Below, piece after piece: positions 44,358-53,002 of a stretch of DNA of 64,000 nucleotides. The stretch lies in NCBI GenBank assembly GCA_903918315.1, contig CAIXEA010000203.1, positions 1 to 64,000 of the forward strand, given 5' to 3'. Source of the DNA: an uncultured Acetobacteraceae bacterium (GTDB taxonomy: Bacteria; Pseudomonadota; Alphaproteobacteria; Acetobacterales; Acetobacteraceae). The translations under genes were made by a program, and so were the position numbers. The notes under the pieces were generated by a model that was given only the letters and a program-made list of their open reading frames with translations, was not told where the DNA came from and did not search any database. Position 1 is the stretch's first letter, and each line of letters starts with the position of its first letter.

Positions 44358-45212
44358 ATGGAATACGAACTCATCACCTCCGTCCTGCATGGCACCACCG
44401 CGATCATCACCCTCAACCGCCCGGAGCGGCGCAATGCGCTGTCGGCGAAGCTGTTGCGGGAGCTCAACGCCGCGCTGATGGAGGCCGATGAATACAACCC
44501 CGTTCATTGCGTCGTCCTGCGTGGTGCCGGCCCGCACTTCTGCGCCGGCGCCGATCTGAACGAATATTCCGCCGGGCGCGGCCCGGATTATCGCGGTCGG
44601 CAGGAAATCGACGACGACATCTGGCGCTTGGAGCAAGGCCAGCGCCTGCGCATCCAGCTGTTCGACATGCACAAGCCCGTGATCGCCCAGGTCCATGGAA
44701 CCTGTATCGGCATTGGCACCGAACTCGCCTGGTTCTGCGACATGATCATCGTCGCCGACGACGCCCGCATCGGCTTCCCGCCGGTGCGGGATCTGGGGAC
44801 ACCGCCAGGGTCGATGTGGCTGTACCATTGTGGCCCGCAATGGGCGAAGCGGCTGCTGCTGACCGGCGACTGCCTGACCGGCAAGGACTGCGCCGAGATC
44901 GGTCTGGCCCTGAAATCCTACCCGGCGGCGGAGCTGGAGACGGAGGTCATGCGGCTGGCCGACCGGATGGGCCTGGTCGATCCGCATCTGCTTTCGGCCA
45001 ACAAGCGGATGGTCAATCTGGGGCTGGAACTGATGGGTGCGCGCACCATCCAGCGCATCGGCGCCGAAATCGATGCCCGCGGGCATCTTGCGCCCAAGGC
45101 GATGGCGTTCAAGGCGACGATGCGCCAGCACGGGGTGAAGCACGCCTTTCAGCAGCGGGACGCGGCCTTCGGGAGCGGGTATGCTGCGGTCCATGGCCGC
45201 GACCCCGACTGA
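44358..45212 (+). CDS. Enoyl-CoA hydratase/isomerase (crotonase) family protein
   Basis: A 284-residue crotonase-fold protein. The oxyanion-hole motif HFCAGADLNE (residues 60-69) and the first catalytic glutamate E122 (GIGTELAWFCD) are present, but the second position, normally glutamate in PE-x3-G, is V143 (PPVRDLGTPPG). Plain hydration is therefore in doubt; an isomerase, hydrolase or decarboxylase-like reaction is possible. Starts 45 bp after the glycosyltransferase; the pseudouridine synthase frame begins inside its end. Confidence 0.9.
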   Translation: MEYELITSVLHGTTAIITLNRPERRNALSAKLLRELNAALMEADEYNPVHCVVLRGAGPHFCAGADLNEYSAGRGPDYRGRQEIDDDIWRLEQGQRLRIQLFDMHKPVIAQVHGTCIGIGTELAWFCDMIIVADDARIGFPPVRDLGTPPGSMWLYHCGPQWAKRLLLTGDCLTGKDCAEIGLALKSYPAAELETEVMRLADRMGLVDPHLLSANKRMVNLGLELMGARTIQRIGAEIDARGHLAPKAMAFKATMRQHGVKHAFQQRDAAFGSGYAAVHGRDPD

Positions 45213-45894
45213 ACCCGTATTGCTGTACCGTGACCAGCGCTTCGTCGTGCTGGACAAGCCCGCCGGCCTGGCGGTGCACCCGGGCCCGCGCGGCGGACCG
45301 AGTGTGGAGGACTGGTTCCCCCGGCTCAGCCGCCGCAAGGACGGGCCCTGGCTGGCGCATCGGCTCGACGCCGATACAGCCGGTTGCCTGGTCGTGGCCT
45401 TGCGCAAGGCGGCTTTGATCGCGGCTCAGGCTGCCTTCGCCGAAGGCCGTGCGCGCAAGACCTATTGGGCCGTGGTGCGCGGGGGCCCAGCCACGGACAG
45501 CGGCATGATCGATGCGCCTTTGCGCCGCCAGGATAGTCAGGCCGGGTGGCGCATGGTCATCGGCCCGGGTGGTCAACGGGCGATCACCGATTGGCATGTC
45601 CTGGGCCGCGGCCCAGGCATCGCCTGGCTGGAACTGCATCCTCGGACAGGCCGCACCCACCAGATCCGGGTCCATTGTGCGTCGCTGGGATGCCCGATCC
45701 TCGGCGATCCGATCTATGGCGATGGCAAGGGGCCGCTGCATCTGCTGGCCCGCGCGATCGCGCTGCCCTTGGAGCCGCCCATCGCGGCACGCGCCGAGCC
45801 TCCGCCGGCGTTGCGCGCTGCCCTGCTGCGGTGCGGTTGGCGCGCGCCCTCGGATCAGGCACCATCCGGGGAAGCAACCGATCGTTCAGTCTGA
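45181..45894 (+). CDS. RluA-family pseudouridine synthase
   Basis: Converts uridine to pseudouridine in rRNA or tRNA. The 237-residue protein has catalytic D63 in AHRLDADTAG, KTYWAVVRG and the C-terminal HPRTGRTHQIRVH. No S4 domain precedes the catalytic core, as in the short RluA/RluE-like or TruC-like forms. Start 45181 has GGGAGCGGG upstream and overlaps the crotonase by 32 bases; ATG 45193 is an alternative. Target site unknown. Confidence 0.92.
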   Translation: MLRSMAATPTEPVLLYRDQRFVVLDKPAGLAVHPGPRGGPSVEDWFPRLSRRKDGPWLAHRLDADTAGCLVVALRKAALIAAQAAFAEGRARKTYWAVVRGGPATDSGMIDAPLRRQDSQAGWRMVIGPGGQRAITDWHVLGRGPGIAWLELHPRTGRTHQIRVHCASLGCPILGDPIYGDGKGPLHLLARAIALPLEPPIAARAEPPPALRAALLRCGWRAPSDQAPSGEATDRSV

Positions 45895-45946
45895 CCGCCC
45901 GCGCCGGTGCGCGGCCTGGCGCGTCCAGGCACAGGGGAGAAACATC

Positions 45947-47104
45947 ATGGTCCAATCAGGACGCGTCGCCTTTGGCAAAATGGAAGAGGTGCTGTTTGGC
46001 GTGAATGCCGCCGAGGCGGTTGCAGCGCAGGCCCGGGAACTCGGCGCGCATCGGGTGTTCCTGATGGTGAGCGGCACGCTTAATCGGGAAACCGATGAGA
46101 TCGCCCGGGTACGCGCGGCGCTCGGCAACCTCTGCGCCGGGGTGTTCGACAGGATGCCGGCCCATACGCCACGCCAGGCCGTGATCGCCGCCGCTAATCA
46201 GGCGCGCGCGGCCGATGCGGATCTGATCGTGACCATCGGCGGCGGCTCGATCACGGATGCGGCGAAGACGGTGCAACTCTGCCTCGGCAACGGGATCGAC
46301 ACGGCCGAGGCGCTGGACGCCTACCGCCCTGTCAAGGGCGCGCCGCCGCCGGGCAAGGCGCCCACCATCCGCCAGATCAGCGTGCCGACGACGCTCTCCG
46401 CCGGGGAGTTCAGCGCCCTGGCCGGCGTCACCGACGAGCGGACCCGGGTCAAGGAGCTGTTCGCGCATCCGATGATGATCCCGCGGACCGTGATCCTCGA
46501 TCCCGCGATGACGCGGCACACGCCGGAATGGCTTTTTCTCTCAACCGGGATCCGCGCGGTCGATCATTGCGTGGAAGGGTTCTGCTCGCAGGAGGCCAAT
46601 CCTTATGCCGATGCGCAGGCCCTGCGCGGCCTGTCGCTGCTCGCGCGCGGGCTGGCGCGGGTGAAGGCGGACCCCTCGGATTTGCAGGCGCGCCTGGATT
46701 GCCAGATCGGGTCCTGGCTTTCGATGGGTCCCCTGGCGAGCGGTGTGCCGATGGGCGCGAGCCACGGCATCGGTTACGTGCTGGGCGCGGTGTTCGACAT
46801 CCCGCACGGGCACACGTCCTGCATCATGCTCCCCGCGGTTATGCGCTGGAACAAACAAGCCAACGCCGATCGGCAGGCGGAGATCGCGGCGGCGATGGGC
46901 CATCCCGGGGAGGACGCGGGCGACGTGCTGGATGCGTTTATCGGCGGACTGGGCATGCCACGTAGCCTGGGTGCGGTGAATGTGGGGCCGGACGCGTATG
47001 TCCGGATATCCGAGCAGGCGATGGGCACGCCCTGGATCCCGCGCAACCCCCGCCGGATCGACGGCCCGGCGCATGTGCGGGAGATTCTGGCGTTGGCGGC
47101 CTAG
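45947..47104 (+). CDS. Iron-containing alcohol dehydrogenase (maleylacetate reductase-like)
   Basis: NAD(P)H-dependent, metal-using dehydrogenase of 385 residues. The nucleotide loop TIGGGSITDAAK and metal-ligand region with GIRAVDHCVEGF, GASHGIGYVLG and FDIPHGHTSCI are clear. Close family members include maleylacetate reductase, the last step of resorcinol and chloroaromatic breakdown, but no ring-opening dioxygenase is in this window. Start at 45947 follows GGGGAGA. Length is typical. Confidence 0.9.
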   Translation: MVQSGRVAFGKMEEVLFGVNAAEAVAAQARELGAHRVFLMVSGTLNRETDEIARVRAALGNLCAGVFDRMPAHTPRQAVIAAANQARAADADLIVTIGGGSITDAAKTVQLCLGNGIDTAEALDAYRPVKGAPPPGKAPTIRQISVPTTLSAGEFSALAGVTDERTRVKELFAHPMMIPRTVILDPAMTRHTPEWLFLSTGIRAVDHCVEGFCSQEANPYADAQALRGLSLLARGLARVKADPSDLQARLDCQIGSWLSMGPLASGVPMGASHGIGYVLGAVFDIPHGHTSCIMLPAVMRWNKQANADRQAEIAAAMGHPGEDAGDVLDAFIGGLGMPRSLGAVNVGPDAYVRISEQAMGTPWIPRNPRRIDGPAHVREILALAA

Positions 47105-47185
47105 GACTTTAAGCGCCGCTGGTAGCGCGTTCGGCCAATCCGGGTCATCATCGGTGGCAATAGAAACCTCCCGGAGGAACCCATC

Positions 47186-48382
47186 ATGTCCCAGGCCCTG
47201 ACCGGCATCCGCGTCATCGACATGACGCATAATCAGGCCGGCCCCGCCTGCGCCCAAATTCTCGGATTTCTTGGCGCGGAGGTCATTAAACTTGAAGAAC
47301 CCAAGGGCGGCGACGTCGCGCGCACCAATATGCGTGACATCGCCGACAGCGACAGCCTGTTCTTCCTGATCCTGAATGCCAACAAGCAGAGCCTGACGCT
47401 CAATCTGAAAACCGACGAAGGCAAGGCGCTGTTCAAACAGGTCATCGCCGAGTCCGACGTGCTGCTGGAAAACTTTGGCCCCGGCGCGCTCGATCGGCTC
47501 GGGCTGGGCTATGACATGCTGAAAGAGATCAACCCGCGGCTGATCTATTCCACCATCAAAGGCTTCGGCACCTACGGGCCTTACAGCAATTTCAAAAGCT
47601 TCGAGCCGATTGCCCAGGCGATGGGGGGCGCGATGTGCGTCACCGGCTATGCCGACGGGCCGCCCACCTTCAACTTCCCGGCCATTGGGGATTCCGGCAC
47701 CGGCATGCACATGGCCATCGGCATCCTGGCGGCGCTGCAGCAGCGCCACACGACCGGCAAGGGCCAGCACGTGGAAGTGTCGATGCAGGACGCGGTGGTC
47801 AATCTGATCCGCGTCAGCCTGCGCGACCACCAGCGCTATGGCCATCCGCCGGCACGATCGGGCAATCAGCTGGGCAAGACGGTGCCGGGGACGACGTTCC
47901 TCTGCGCGCCCGGCGGGCCGAACGACTATGTCTACATTTTCTGCCAGCCGCAGATGTGGAAAGGGCTGGTGGGCGTCCTCGGCCAGCCGGCGTTGCTGGA
48001 CGACCCGCGCTTCGCCACCCCCGATGCAAGGTGGGAAAACCGGGAGGCATTGGAAGCGATCGTCACCGCCTGGACCAGCGCACGGAGCAAGCATGAGGTG
48101 ATGCGCCTGATGGGCGACGCCGGCGTACCCTGCGGCGCCTGCCTCGACACCGGGGAGGTGCTGGCTGACCCGCATCTGCGGGAGCGCGATATGATCCTCG
48201 ACATCGATTACCCGACGCGGGGGACCTACCAGACCGTGGGTTCGCCAATCAAATTGTCGGATTCGCCGGTCGCGGTGACGCGGCCGCCGCTGTTGGGTGA
48301 GCATACCGAATCCCTGCTGGGCACTCTGTGTGGGGTCGATCCGGCGGCGGTGAAGGGCTTGCGCGACCGCGGCGTGGTTTGA
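47186..48382 (+). CDS. CaiB/BaiF (class III) CoA-transferase, formyl-CoA transferase-like
   Basis: A 398-residue class-III CoA-transferase, working through an acyl-Asp anhydride. The catalytic aspartate is D169 in IGDSGTGMHM, the same number as in oxalate formyl-CoA transferase, with which it shares HNQAGPACAQILGFLGAEVI, ENFGPGALDRLG and DAVVNLIRVSLRDHQR as I recall that protein. The oxalate partner oxalyl-CoA decarboxylase is not in the window, so the acid may be different. RBS GGAGG precedes the start. Followed by a TauD dioxygenase 29 bp later. Confidence 0.9.
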   Translation: MSQALTGIRVIDMTHNQAGPACAQILGFLGAEVIKLEEPKGGDVARTNMRDIADSDSLFFLILNANKQSLTLNLKTDEGKALFKQVIAESDVLLENFGPGALDRLGLGYDMLKEINPRLIYSTIKGFGTYGPYSNFKSFEPIAQAMGGAMCVTGYADGPPTFNFPAIGDSGTGMHMAIGILAALQQRHTTGKGQHVEVSMQDAVVNLIRVSLRDHQRYGHPPARSGNQLGKTVPGTTFLCAPGGPNDYVYIFCQPQMWKGLVGVLGQPALLDDPRFATPDARWENREALEAIVTAWTSARSKHEVMRLMGDAGVPCGACLDTGEVLADPHLRERDMILDIDYPTRGTYQTVGSPIKLSDSPVAVTRPPLLGEHTESLLGTLCGVDPAAVKGLRDRGVV

Positions 48383-48411
48383 CGGGCGGACGGCGATCAG
48401 AGGAGGGTACG

Positions 48412-49254
48412 ATGGCGATTACCTTCACCAAATTGGGCGGCCATATGGCGATCGCGGCAGAGGGGTTGGACCTGTCCACGCCCCCATCCGCCGAAGCGGC
48501 GGCTCAGCTTCGCCAGGCTCTGTGGGAGAACCAGATCCTGTGCATCCGCGGCCAGGCGATCGCGCCTGGCGCCTACCTCGCAACCATCAGCCTATTCGGG
48601 GAACCGCAGGTCCGCCCGGAAATCCCGCATGTCGAGGGGTTTCCAGCGGTGACCACGCTGTCGTCAGAAGACCGCGACCTCAAAGGCGACGGCAAGCGGC
48701 TGGTGGCGGGGGCGAACTGGCATTCCGACGACACGTTCATGGCGCGCCCCAGCGCCCTGACCGCGCTCTATGGCCTGATCGTGCCGGAGGTCGGTGGCGA
48801 TACCGAATACGCCAACATGTACGCCGCGTATGAGGCCTTGCCGCAAGCGCGGCGGCAGTATCTGGACACGCTGAAGGTGGTGCACGCCATGAAGCCAGCG
48901 CGGGAGGGGCTGGGCCGGACCCGGTCCATCGCGCCGGAGATCCTGGCGCAATGCCCGCCCTCTACCCATCCGCTGGTGCGCACCCATCCCCAAACCGGCC
49001 GCAAGGCGCTCTATGTCAGCCGCAACCGCATGGATCACATCGTCGGTTTGGAGCGCGAAGAGGGGCACCGGCTGATCGATGAACTGGTCGAGCATGCCAT
49101 CCAGCCGCAATTCACCTACCGCCATCGCTGGCGGCAGGGGGACATCGTGATCTGGGACAACCGCTGTCTGATGCACAAGGCCAACGGCGATTACCCCGAA
49201 GGCGCGCGCCGGTTCATGCAGCGGATCATCGTGGCGGGAGAGGTACCGGTTTAA
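48412..49254 (+). CDS. TauD/TfdA-family Fe(II)/2-oxoglutarate dioxygenase
   Basis: Hydroxylating enzyme of 280 residues. The iron facial triad is H104-x-D106 (NWHSDDTF) and H255 (RCLMHKANGD), with R267 for 2-oxoglutarate. Relatives open taurine, 2,4-D or other ethers and sulphonates; substrate is not readable. Start 48412 has GAGGAGGG upstream. It ends the rightward catabolic run and meets the thioesterase gene tail to tail, 28 bp away. Joint use with the CoA-transferase is likely from spacing. Confidence 0.92.
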   Translation: MAITFTKLGGHMAIAAEGLDLSTPPSAEAAAQLRQALWENQILCIRGQAIAPGAYLATISLFGEPQVRPEIPHVEGFPAVTTLSSEDRDLKGDGKRLVAGANWHSDDTFMARPSALTALYGLIVPEVGGDTEYANMYAAYEALPQARRQYLDTLKVVHAMKPAREGLGRTRSIAPEILAQCPPSTHPLVRTHPQTGRKALYVSRNRMDHIVGLEREEGHRLIDELVEHAIQPQFTYRHRWRQGDIVIWDNRCLMHKANGDYPEGARRFMQRIIVAGEVPV

Positions 49255-49282
49255 AAGCGCTTCGTCCTCAAACGGATACGCC

Positions 49283-49723
49283 TCAAGCTGGCACCCTGAT
49301 CGCCTCCAACAATGCCCGCGACGCGTCCGGGATCGCCACCGGCTTCTGCGAGCCCCGTTCGACGAACACATGGACAAAGTGGCCCTCGGCGGCGGCAACC
49401 GCGTCGTCGTTGCGAAACACCCCGATTTCATAGCGCACCGAGCTGCGCCCGATATGTGCCACCCGAATGCCGACAAGCACCCGGTCGGGGAATGCCAGGG
49501 AGCTGTGGTACCGGCACGCGACCTCCGCCACCACGCAATGGGTTGGCCCGTCCATCAACCCGACCACTTTTTCCGTCATCTCGTAATAGGTCACCGCGGT
49601 GTCGAAATAGGAGAAGTAGTTGACGTTGTTCACATGCTGGAAGACGTCATTGTCCATCCACCGCGTTGTGATGGCATGGAAATACCGGTAGTCGGCGCGG
49701 CGTCCGGGTGGCAGTCGGGTCAT
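49283..49723 (-). CDS. 4-hydroxybenzoyl-CoA-type thioesterase (hotdog fold)
   Basis: A 146-residue YbgC/4HBT-like acyl-CoA thioesterase. The motif RWMDNDVFQHVNNVNYFSYF holds the catalytic aspartate (D26 by my count). The C-terminal part, RNDDAVAAAEGHFVHVFVER, fits the fold's last strands. Start at 49723 follows GGAGG by 10 bases; a longer frame to 49870 is not real. Convergent with the TauD gene and divergent from copC. Natural thioester unknown. Confidence 0.92.
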   Translation of the reverse strand: MTRLPPGRRADYRYFHAITTRWMDNDVFQHVNNVNYFSYFDTAVTYYEMTEKVVGLMDGPTHCVVAEVACRYHSSLAFPDRVLVGIRVAHIGRSSVRYEIGVFRNDDAVAAAEGHFVHVFVERGSQKPVAIPDASRALLEAIRVPA

Positions 49724-49845
49724 GGGCGGGGTTCCTCCGTCAAAGATGCGGCCGTTCAACCGCATTCCCCCGCGCGCGTCCATATTGGACAGCGCTGGCG
49801 CCAGGCGGTAAACGCCCGCGCTCCGCGGCGCGCAGGAGAACCACC

Positions 49846-50235
49846 GTGCCCATTCGTCCCATTGTCTCACGCCGTCTCGTCAGCGCTGGCCTTTTGATGG
49901 GTTTGCTGGCGCCTCGCCTGGCCCATGCGCATGCCATCCTGGAGGAAAGCCTGCCGGAACCTGGTGGCAGCATTCCAGCGGGCACCGTGGCGCTGCGGCT
50001 GCGCTTCAACAGCCGCATCGACCTCACGCGGTCGCGCCTGACATTGATAGGGCCCAATCCAGTGGGATCCGACCAGGCGCAGACCACGCTCACCATCCTG
50101 CAAGGCGGCCCCCCGGATATCGTCGGCGCCAATCTGACCTTAAAGCCGGGTTCCTACAGTCTGCGCTGGCAGGTTCTGGCGATCGATGGCCATCTTACCC
50201 GCGGCGATGTCCGCTTCACCGTGACGGAGCATTAG
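49846..50235 (+). CDS. copC: CopC-domain periplasmic copper protein
   Basis: A 129-residue exported copper-binding protein. The signal peptide ends near LAHA, leaving HAILEESLPEPGGS, so the mature chain can start with histidine, the Cu(II) ligand of CopC. DGHLTRGDVRFTV near the end supplies a second histidine. GTG start with AGGAGAA upstream; a longer frame is unsupported. Four bases before copD, and the two act together in copper handling or uptake. Confidence 0.92.
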   Translation: MPIRPIVSRRLVSAGLLMGLLAPRLAHAHAILEESLPEPGGSIPAGTVALRLRFNSRIDLTRSRLTLIGPNPVGSDQAQTTLTILQGGPPDIVGANLTLKPGSYSLRWQVLAIDGHLTRGDVRFTVTEH

Positions 50236-50238
50236 GCG

Positions 50239-51903
50239 GTGGAACTCCTCATCGACCTGTTCGGCTATCTGTCGATCGTCGTGCATGGGCTGACCATCCT
50301 CGCGCAATCCATGGCGCTGGGTGGCGTGCTGTTCCTGATCCTCCTGGCCCGGCCCTTGGCAGCGCGTCTGGGGCCCGCGGGTGCGACCATCGCTGATCGC
50401 TGTGCGCGGGTCGCGGCCTGGAGTGCTGTGGCGCTGTTGATGAGTGAGGCCGCGACGGTCGCCCTGCAATCCGCCGTCCTGGTGGGGTCCATCGGCATCG
50501 GCCTTGAGGACGCGCTGGGCGCCAATTTCGCCATAGCGGGCCTCCTGAAAATGGCGGTAGCGGCGATTCTGTCCTTCCTGCTGTTCGCCCGGGGGCGCCG
50601 GGCCCCCGTGGTACCGTTGCTGGTTGGCGTGGTGATCGCGCTCCTGGCGGCGATCCTGACCACGCATGCGGTCGCCAGGCTCGATGACCGGGGGCCGCTG
50701 CTCGCGGCGGCCTGGCTGCACCAGGCCGGAGCCGCGCTGTGGATCGGCGGCATACCCTGCTTCCTGCTGGCGCTCGCGAACCTCCATGACGGCGCTGCCT
50801 GGCGGCTGGTAGGCACGCGCTTTTCCCGCATGTCGATGGCGGGTGTGTCTTGCATCGTGATCAGCGGTCTGATCATGAGCGTGCTGTATATCGGCGAACC
50901 CGAAGGATTCTATGGCACCGCCTATGGTGTCATGGTCGGGGCCAAGATCGCGATGTTCCTGATGCTGCTCGGCCTGGGCGGGCTCAATTTCCTGCTGGTG
51001 GAGCGGCTGCGTGCCAATCCCGCGACCCCGGTGACCCGGATGCGTCGCTTCGCGGAGGTTGAGCTTGGCATCGGGGCGGCCATCTTCTTCGCCGCCGCGT
51101 CGCTGACCTCTGTCCCGCCCGCGGTTGACCTGACCAAGGATCGGGTGACGATGGCGGAAATCATCGAGCGCAACACCCCGGTCTGGCCGCGCCTCAGCAG
51201 CCCAGACCATGACTCCCTGGCATTGCCGGCCCTGCAGGCCAAGCTGGACGCGGAGGCGGCGGCGAAAAAAGCGGCGCCGCAGGTTGCCTTTATCCCCGGC
51301 GCCGGGGAATTGCCGCCGCGCAATGCCGACGATATCGCCTGGTCGGAATACAATCACCATTGGGCCGGGCTGTTCGTGGTGGCGGTTGGCATCCTGGCCT
51401 TGATGAACCGGGCCGGCATTGGCTGGGCCCGGCATTGGCCCTTAGTCTTCCTGGGGCTGGCCGCGTTCCTGTTCGTGCGCTCGGACCCCGAGACCTGGCC
51501 GCTTGGCGACATCGGGTTTTTTGAGAGCTTCCGGGATGTGGAGGTCGCACAGCATCGCAGCTACGTCGTGCTGATCCTGGTCTTCGCCTGGTTCGAATGG
51601 CGGGTGCGGGCGGCGGGCTGGGCCAATCGCGGGGCCGCTTACGTCTTCCCCCTGCTATGCGCCGGCGGCGGCGTTTTGTTGCTGACCCATAGCCATGCCA
51701 TCGCCAACATTAAGGATCAGTTGCTGATCGAGCTAACCCATACGCCATTGGCACTGGCGGGGATCGTCGCGGGTTGGGCCAGGTGGCTGGAACTGCGGCT
51801 CGACCCGAAGGCGAATGCCACCGCATTGCGAGTCTCGAGTTGGGTGTGGCCCAGCGCGATCCTGTTTTGCGGCTTCGTCCTGTTGATCTACCGGGAAGCG
51901 TAA
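50239..51903 (+). CDS. copD: CopD-family copper membrane protein
   Basis: A 554-residue inner-membrane protein with many helices. The N-terminal part (about residues 1-300) matches CopD, with VVHGLTILAQSMALGG and WLHQAGAALWIGGIPCF, whose histidines probably bind copper. The C-terminal half (from about 370) is a further membrane domain that is fused in some alphaproteobacterial CopD. GTG start three bases after copC. Its stop is one base from that of the convergent kinase, so no terminator fits between. Confidence 0.9.
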   Translation: MELLIDLFGYLSIVVHGLTILAQSMALGGVLFLILLARPLAARLGPAGATIADRCARVAAWSAVALLMSEAATVALQSAVLVGSIGIGLEDALGANFAIAGLLKMAVAAILSFLLFARGRRAPVVPLLVGVVIALLAAILTTHAVARLDDRGPLLAAAWLHQAGAALWIGGIPCFLLALANLHDGAAWRLVGTRFSRMSMAGVSCIVISGLIMSVLYIGEPEGFYGTAYGVMVGAKIAMFLMLLGLGGLNFLLVERLRANPATPVTRMRRFAEVELGIGAAIFFAAASLTSVPPAVDLTKDRVTMAEIIERNTPVWPRLSSPDHDSLALPALQAKLDAEAAAKKAAPQVAFIPGAGELPPRNADDIAWSEYNHHWAGLFVVAVGILALMNRAGIGWARHWPLVFLGLAAFLFVRSDPETWPLGDIGFFESFRDVEVAQHRSYVVLILVFAWFEWRVRAAGWANRGAAYVFPLLCAGGGVLLLTHSHAIANIKDQLLIELTHTPLALAGIVAGWARWLELRLDPKANATALRVSSWVWPSAILFCGFVLLIYREA

Positions 51904-51904
51904 C

Positions 51905-52957
51905 TCACGCGGGAATGCGCAGGATCGCTGTTGTTCCGGCTCCGAGTTCGCTGTCGAAGGCGAGCTCGGCCCCCATTGCCAATGCGAGCCGGCGGCACAG
52001 TGCCAACCCGGTGCCTGTGCCGGTCAGAGGGACGAAGAATTCGCCCGGTTCCGGCGGCCTGCCCAGACGGTCGAGGATGTCGGGCGACATGCCCATTCCG
52101 GTGTCGCGCACCAATAACGCGATTTGGCCCCGCTCATGCTCGGTCGCCAGTTCGATCGTGCTGCCGGCGCGGGAGAATTTCACGGCGTTGGCGATCAGGT
52201 TTTCCAGAATGCGGCGCATCGCCCAGCGATCGGTGCGCGCCGTCAGGTCCGCCTGCCCGAAATCGAGGGCCAACGCGACCTGCCGTTCGGCCGCGGCCTG
52301 GCGGCTGGCGGCCGCGGCCTCCCGTACGACTTCGTTCACATCCACGGCTTCGTTGGTGATCGCGCGGTCGTCGATGGTGGTCAGGTCGATCAGGTTTTCG
52401 ATTGCCGCGAGCAGCCGCGCACCGTTGTTTTGCACCAAGGTCAAAGCCGGACGCTGATCGGGTCTGCAACTGGCCAGCATGACCGCGGACAGGCCGACAA
52501 GGGATTGTAGCGGGTTGCGCAATTCCTGACTGAGCGTGGTGAAGACCTCTGATTTTATGCGTTCAGCGGCCTCCGCCCGTTTGGTCTGGGCGGCCAGTTT
52601 TTCCCGAATCGTGCGGGCATGGCGGACCAATGCAGCGGTGATGAAGATCGCCATGACGGAAATCGCGCGGACGAAGACGCCATGTCCGACATGGGGCGCG
52701 ACAACCGGCAGGAAGAAGCCGACGACCACCATCGCCGTGGCAAGACAGGCCAGGTACCAGACACCACGTGGGTTTTTATGAAAGACCGCCGTGCAGATCA
52801 GCGGAATGTAAACCACGCCGAACGGGACATAAAATATTTCAACCGAGATGTCGGCGATGAAGGCGATCAGGCACCCAAGGTAGATCAGCGGAACGAGCCA
52901 CCGGGGCCAGGAGCCCCAGGCCGCTTCGGACAAATCGATCGGGCGGGTTCCGGTCAT
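51905..52957 (-). CDS. Histidine-kinase-like protein with H-box His replaced by Gln
   Basis: A 350-residue membrane sensor. Several hydrophobic helices lie in residues 18-110, then a coiled segment, the dimerisation helix (VFTTLSQELRNPLQSLVG, residues 138-155) and a HATPase_c domain with NLIANAVKFS (N-box), DTGMGMSPD (G1) and GTGTGLALC (G2). In the H-box the phospho-accepting histidine is Q144, codon 52526-52528 (CAG on the coding strand), so normal autophosphorylation should fail. ATP-binding boxes are intact, so it may be a non-phosphorylating regulator or have a partner. No response regulator is adjacent. Confidence 0.92.
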   Translation of the reverse strand: MTGTRPIDLSEAAWGSWPRWLVPLIYLGCLIAFIADISVEIFYVPFGVVYIPLICTAVFHKNPRGVWYLACLATAMVVVGFFLPVVAPHVGHGVFVRAISVMAIFITAALVRHARTIREKLAAQTKRAEAAERIKSEVFTTLSQELRNPLQSLVGLSAVMLASCRPDQRPALTLVQNNGARLLAAIENLIDLTTIDDRAITNEAVDVNEVVREAAAASRQAAAERQVALALDFGQADLTARTDRWAMRRILENLIANAVKFSRAGSTIELATEHERGQIALLVRDTGMGMSPDILDRLGRPPEPGEFFVPLTGTGTGLALCRRLALAMGAELAFDSELGAGTTAILRIPA

Positions 52958-52965
52958 ACCATGCG

Positions 52966-52994
52966 CCTGTAAAATATGCGGACCTGTAAAATAT
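52966..52994. repeat. Two 12-bp direct repeats before the kinase gene
   Basis: CCTGTAAAATAT occurs at 52966-52977 and 52983-52994, 17 bp apart, between the kinase start (52957) and the stop of the amidohydrolase gene (53003). The second copy also forms a small inverted repeat, CCTG...CAGG. May be a regulator site or part of the kinase leader. Confidence 0.55.
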
Positions 52995-53002
52995 TCAGGC
53001 CG

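Noticed and set aside
46541-48304. 587-codon minus-strand open frame
   Set aside because: Shadow of the iron dehydrogenase and CaiB-type genes; no family resemblance.
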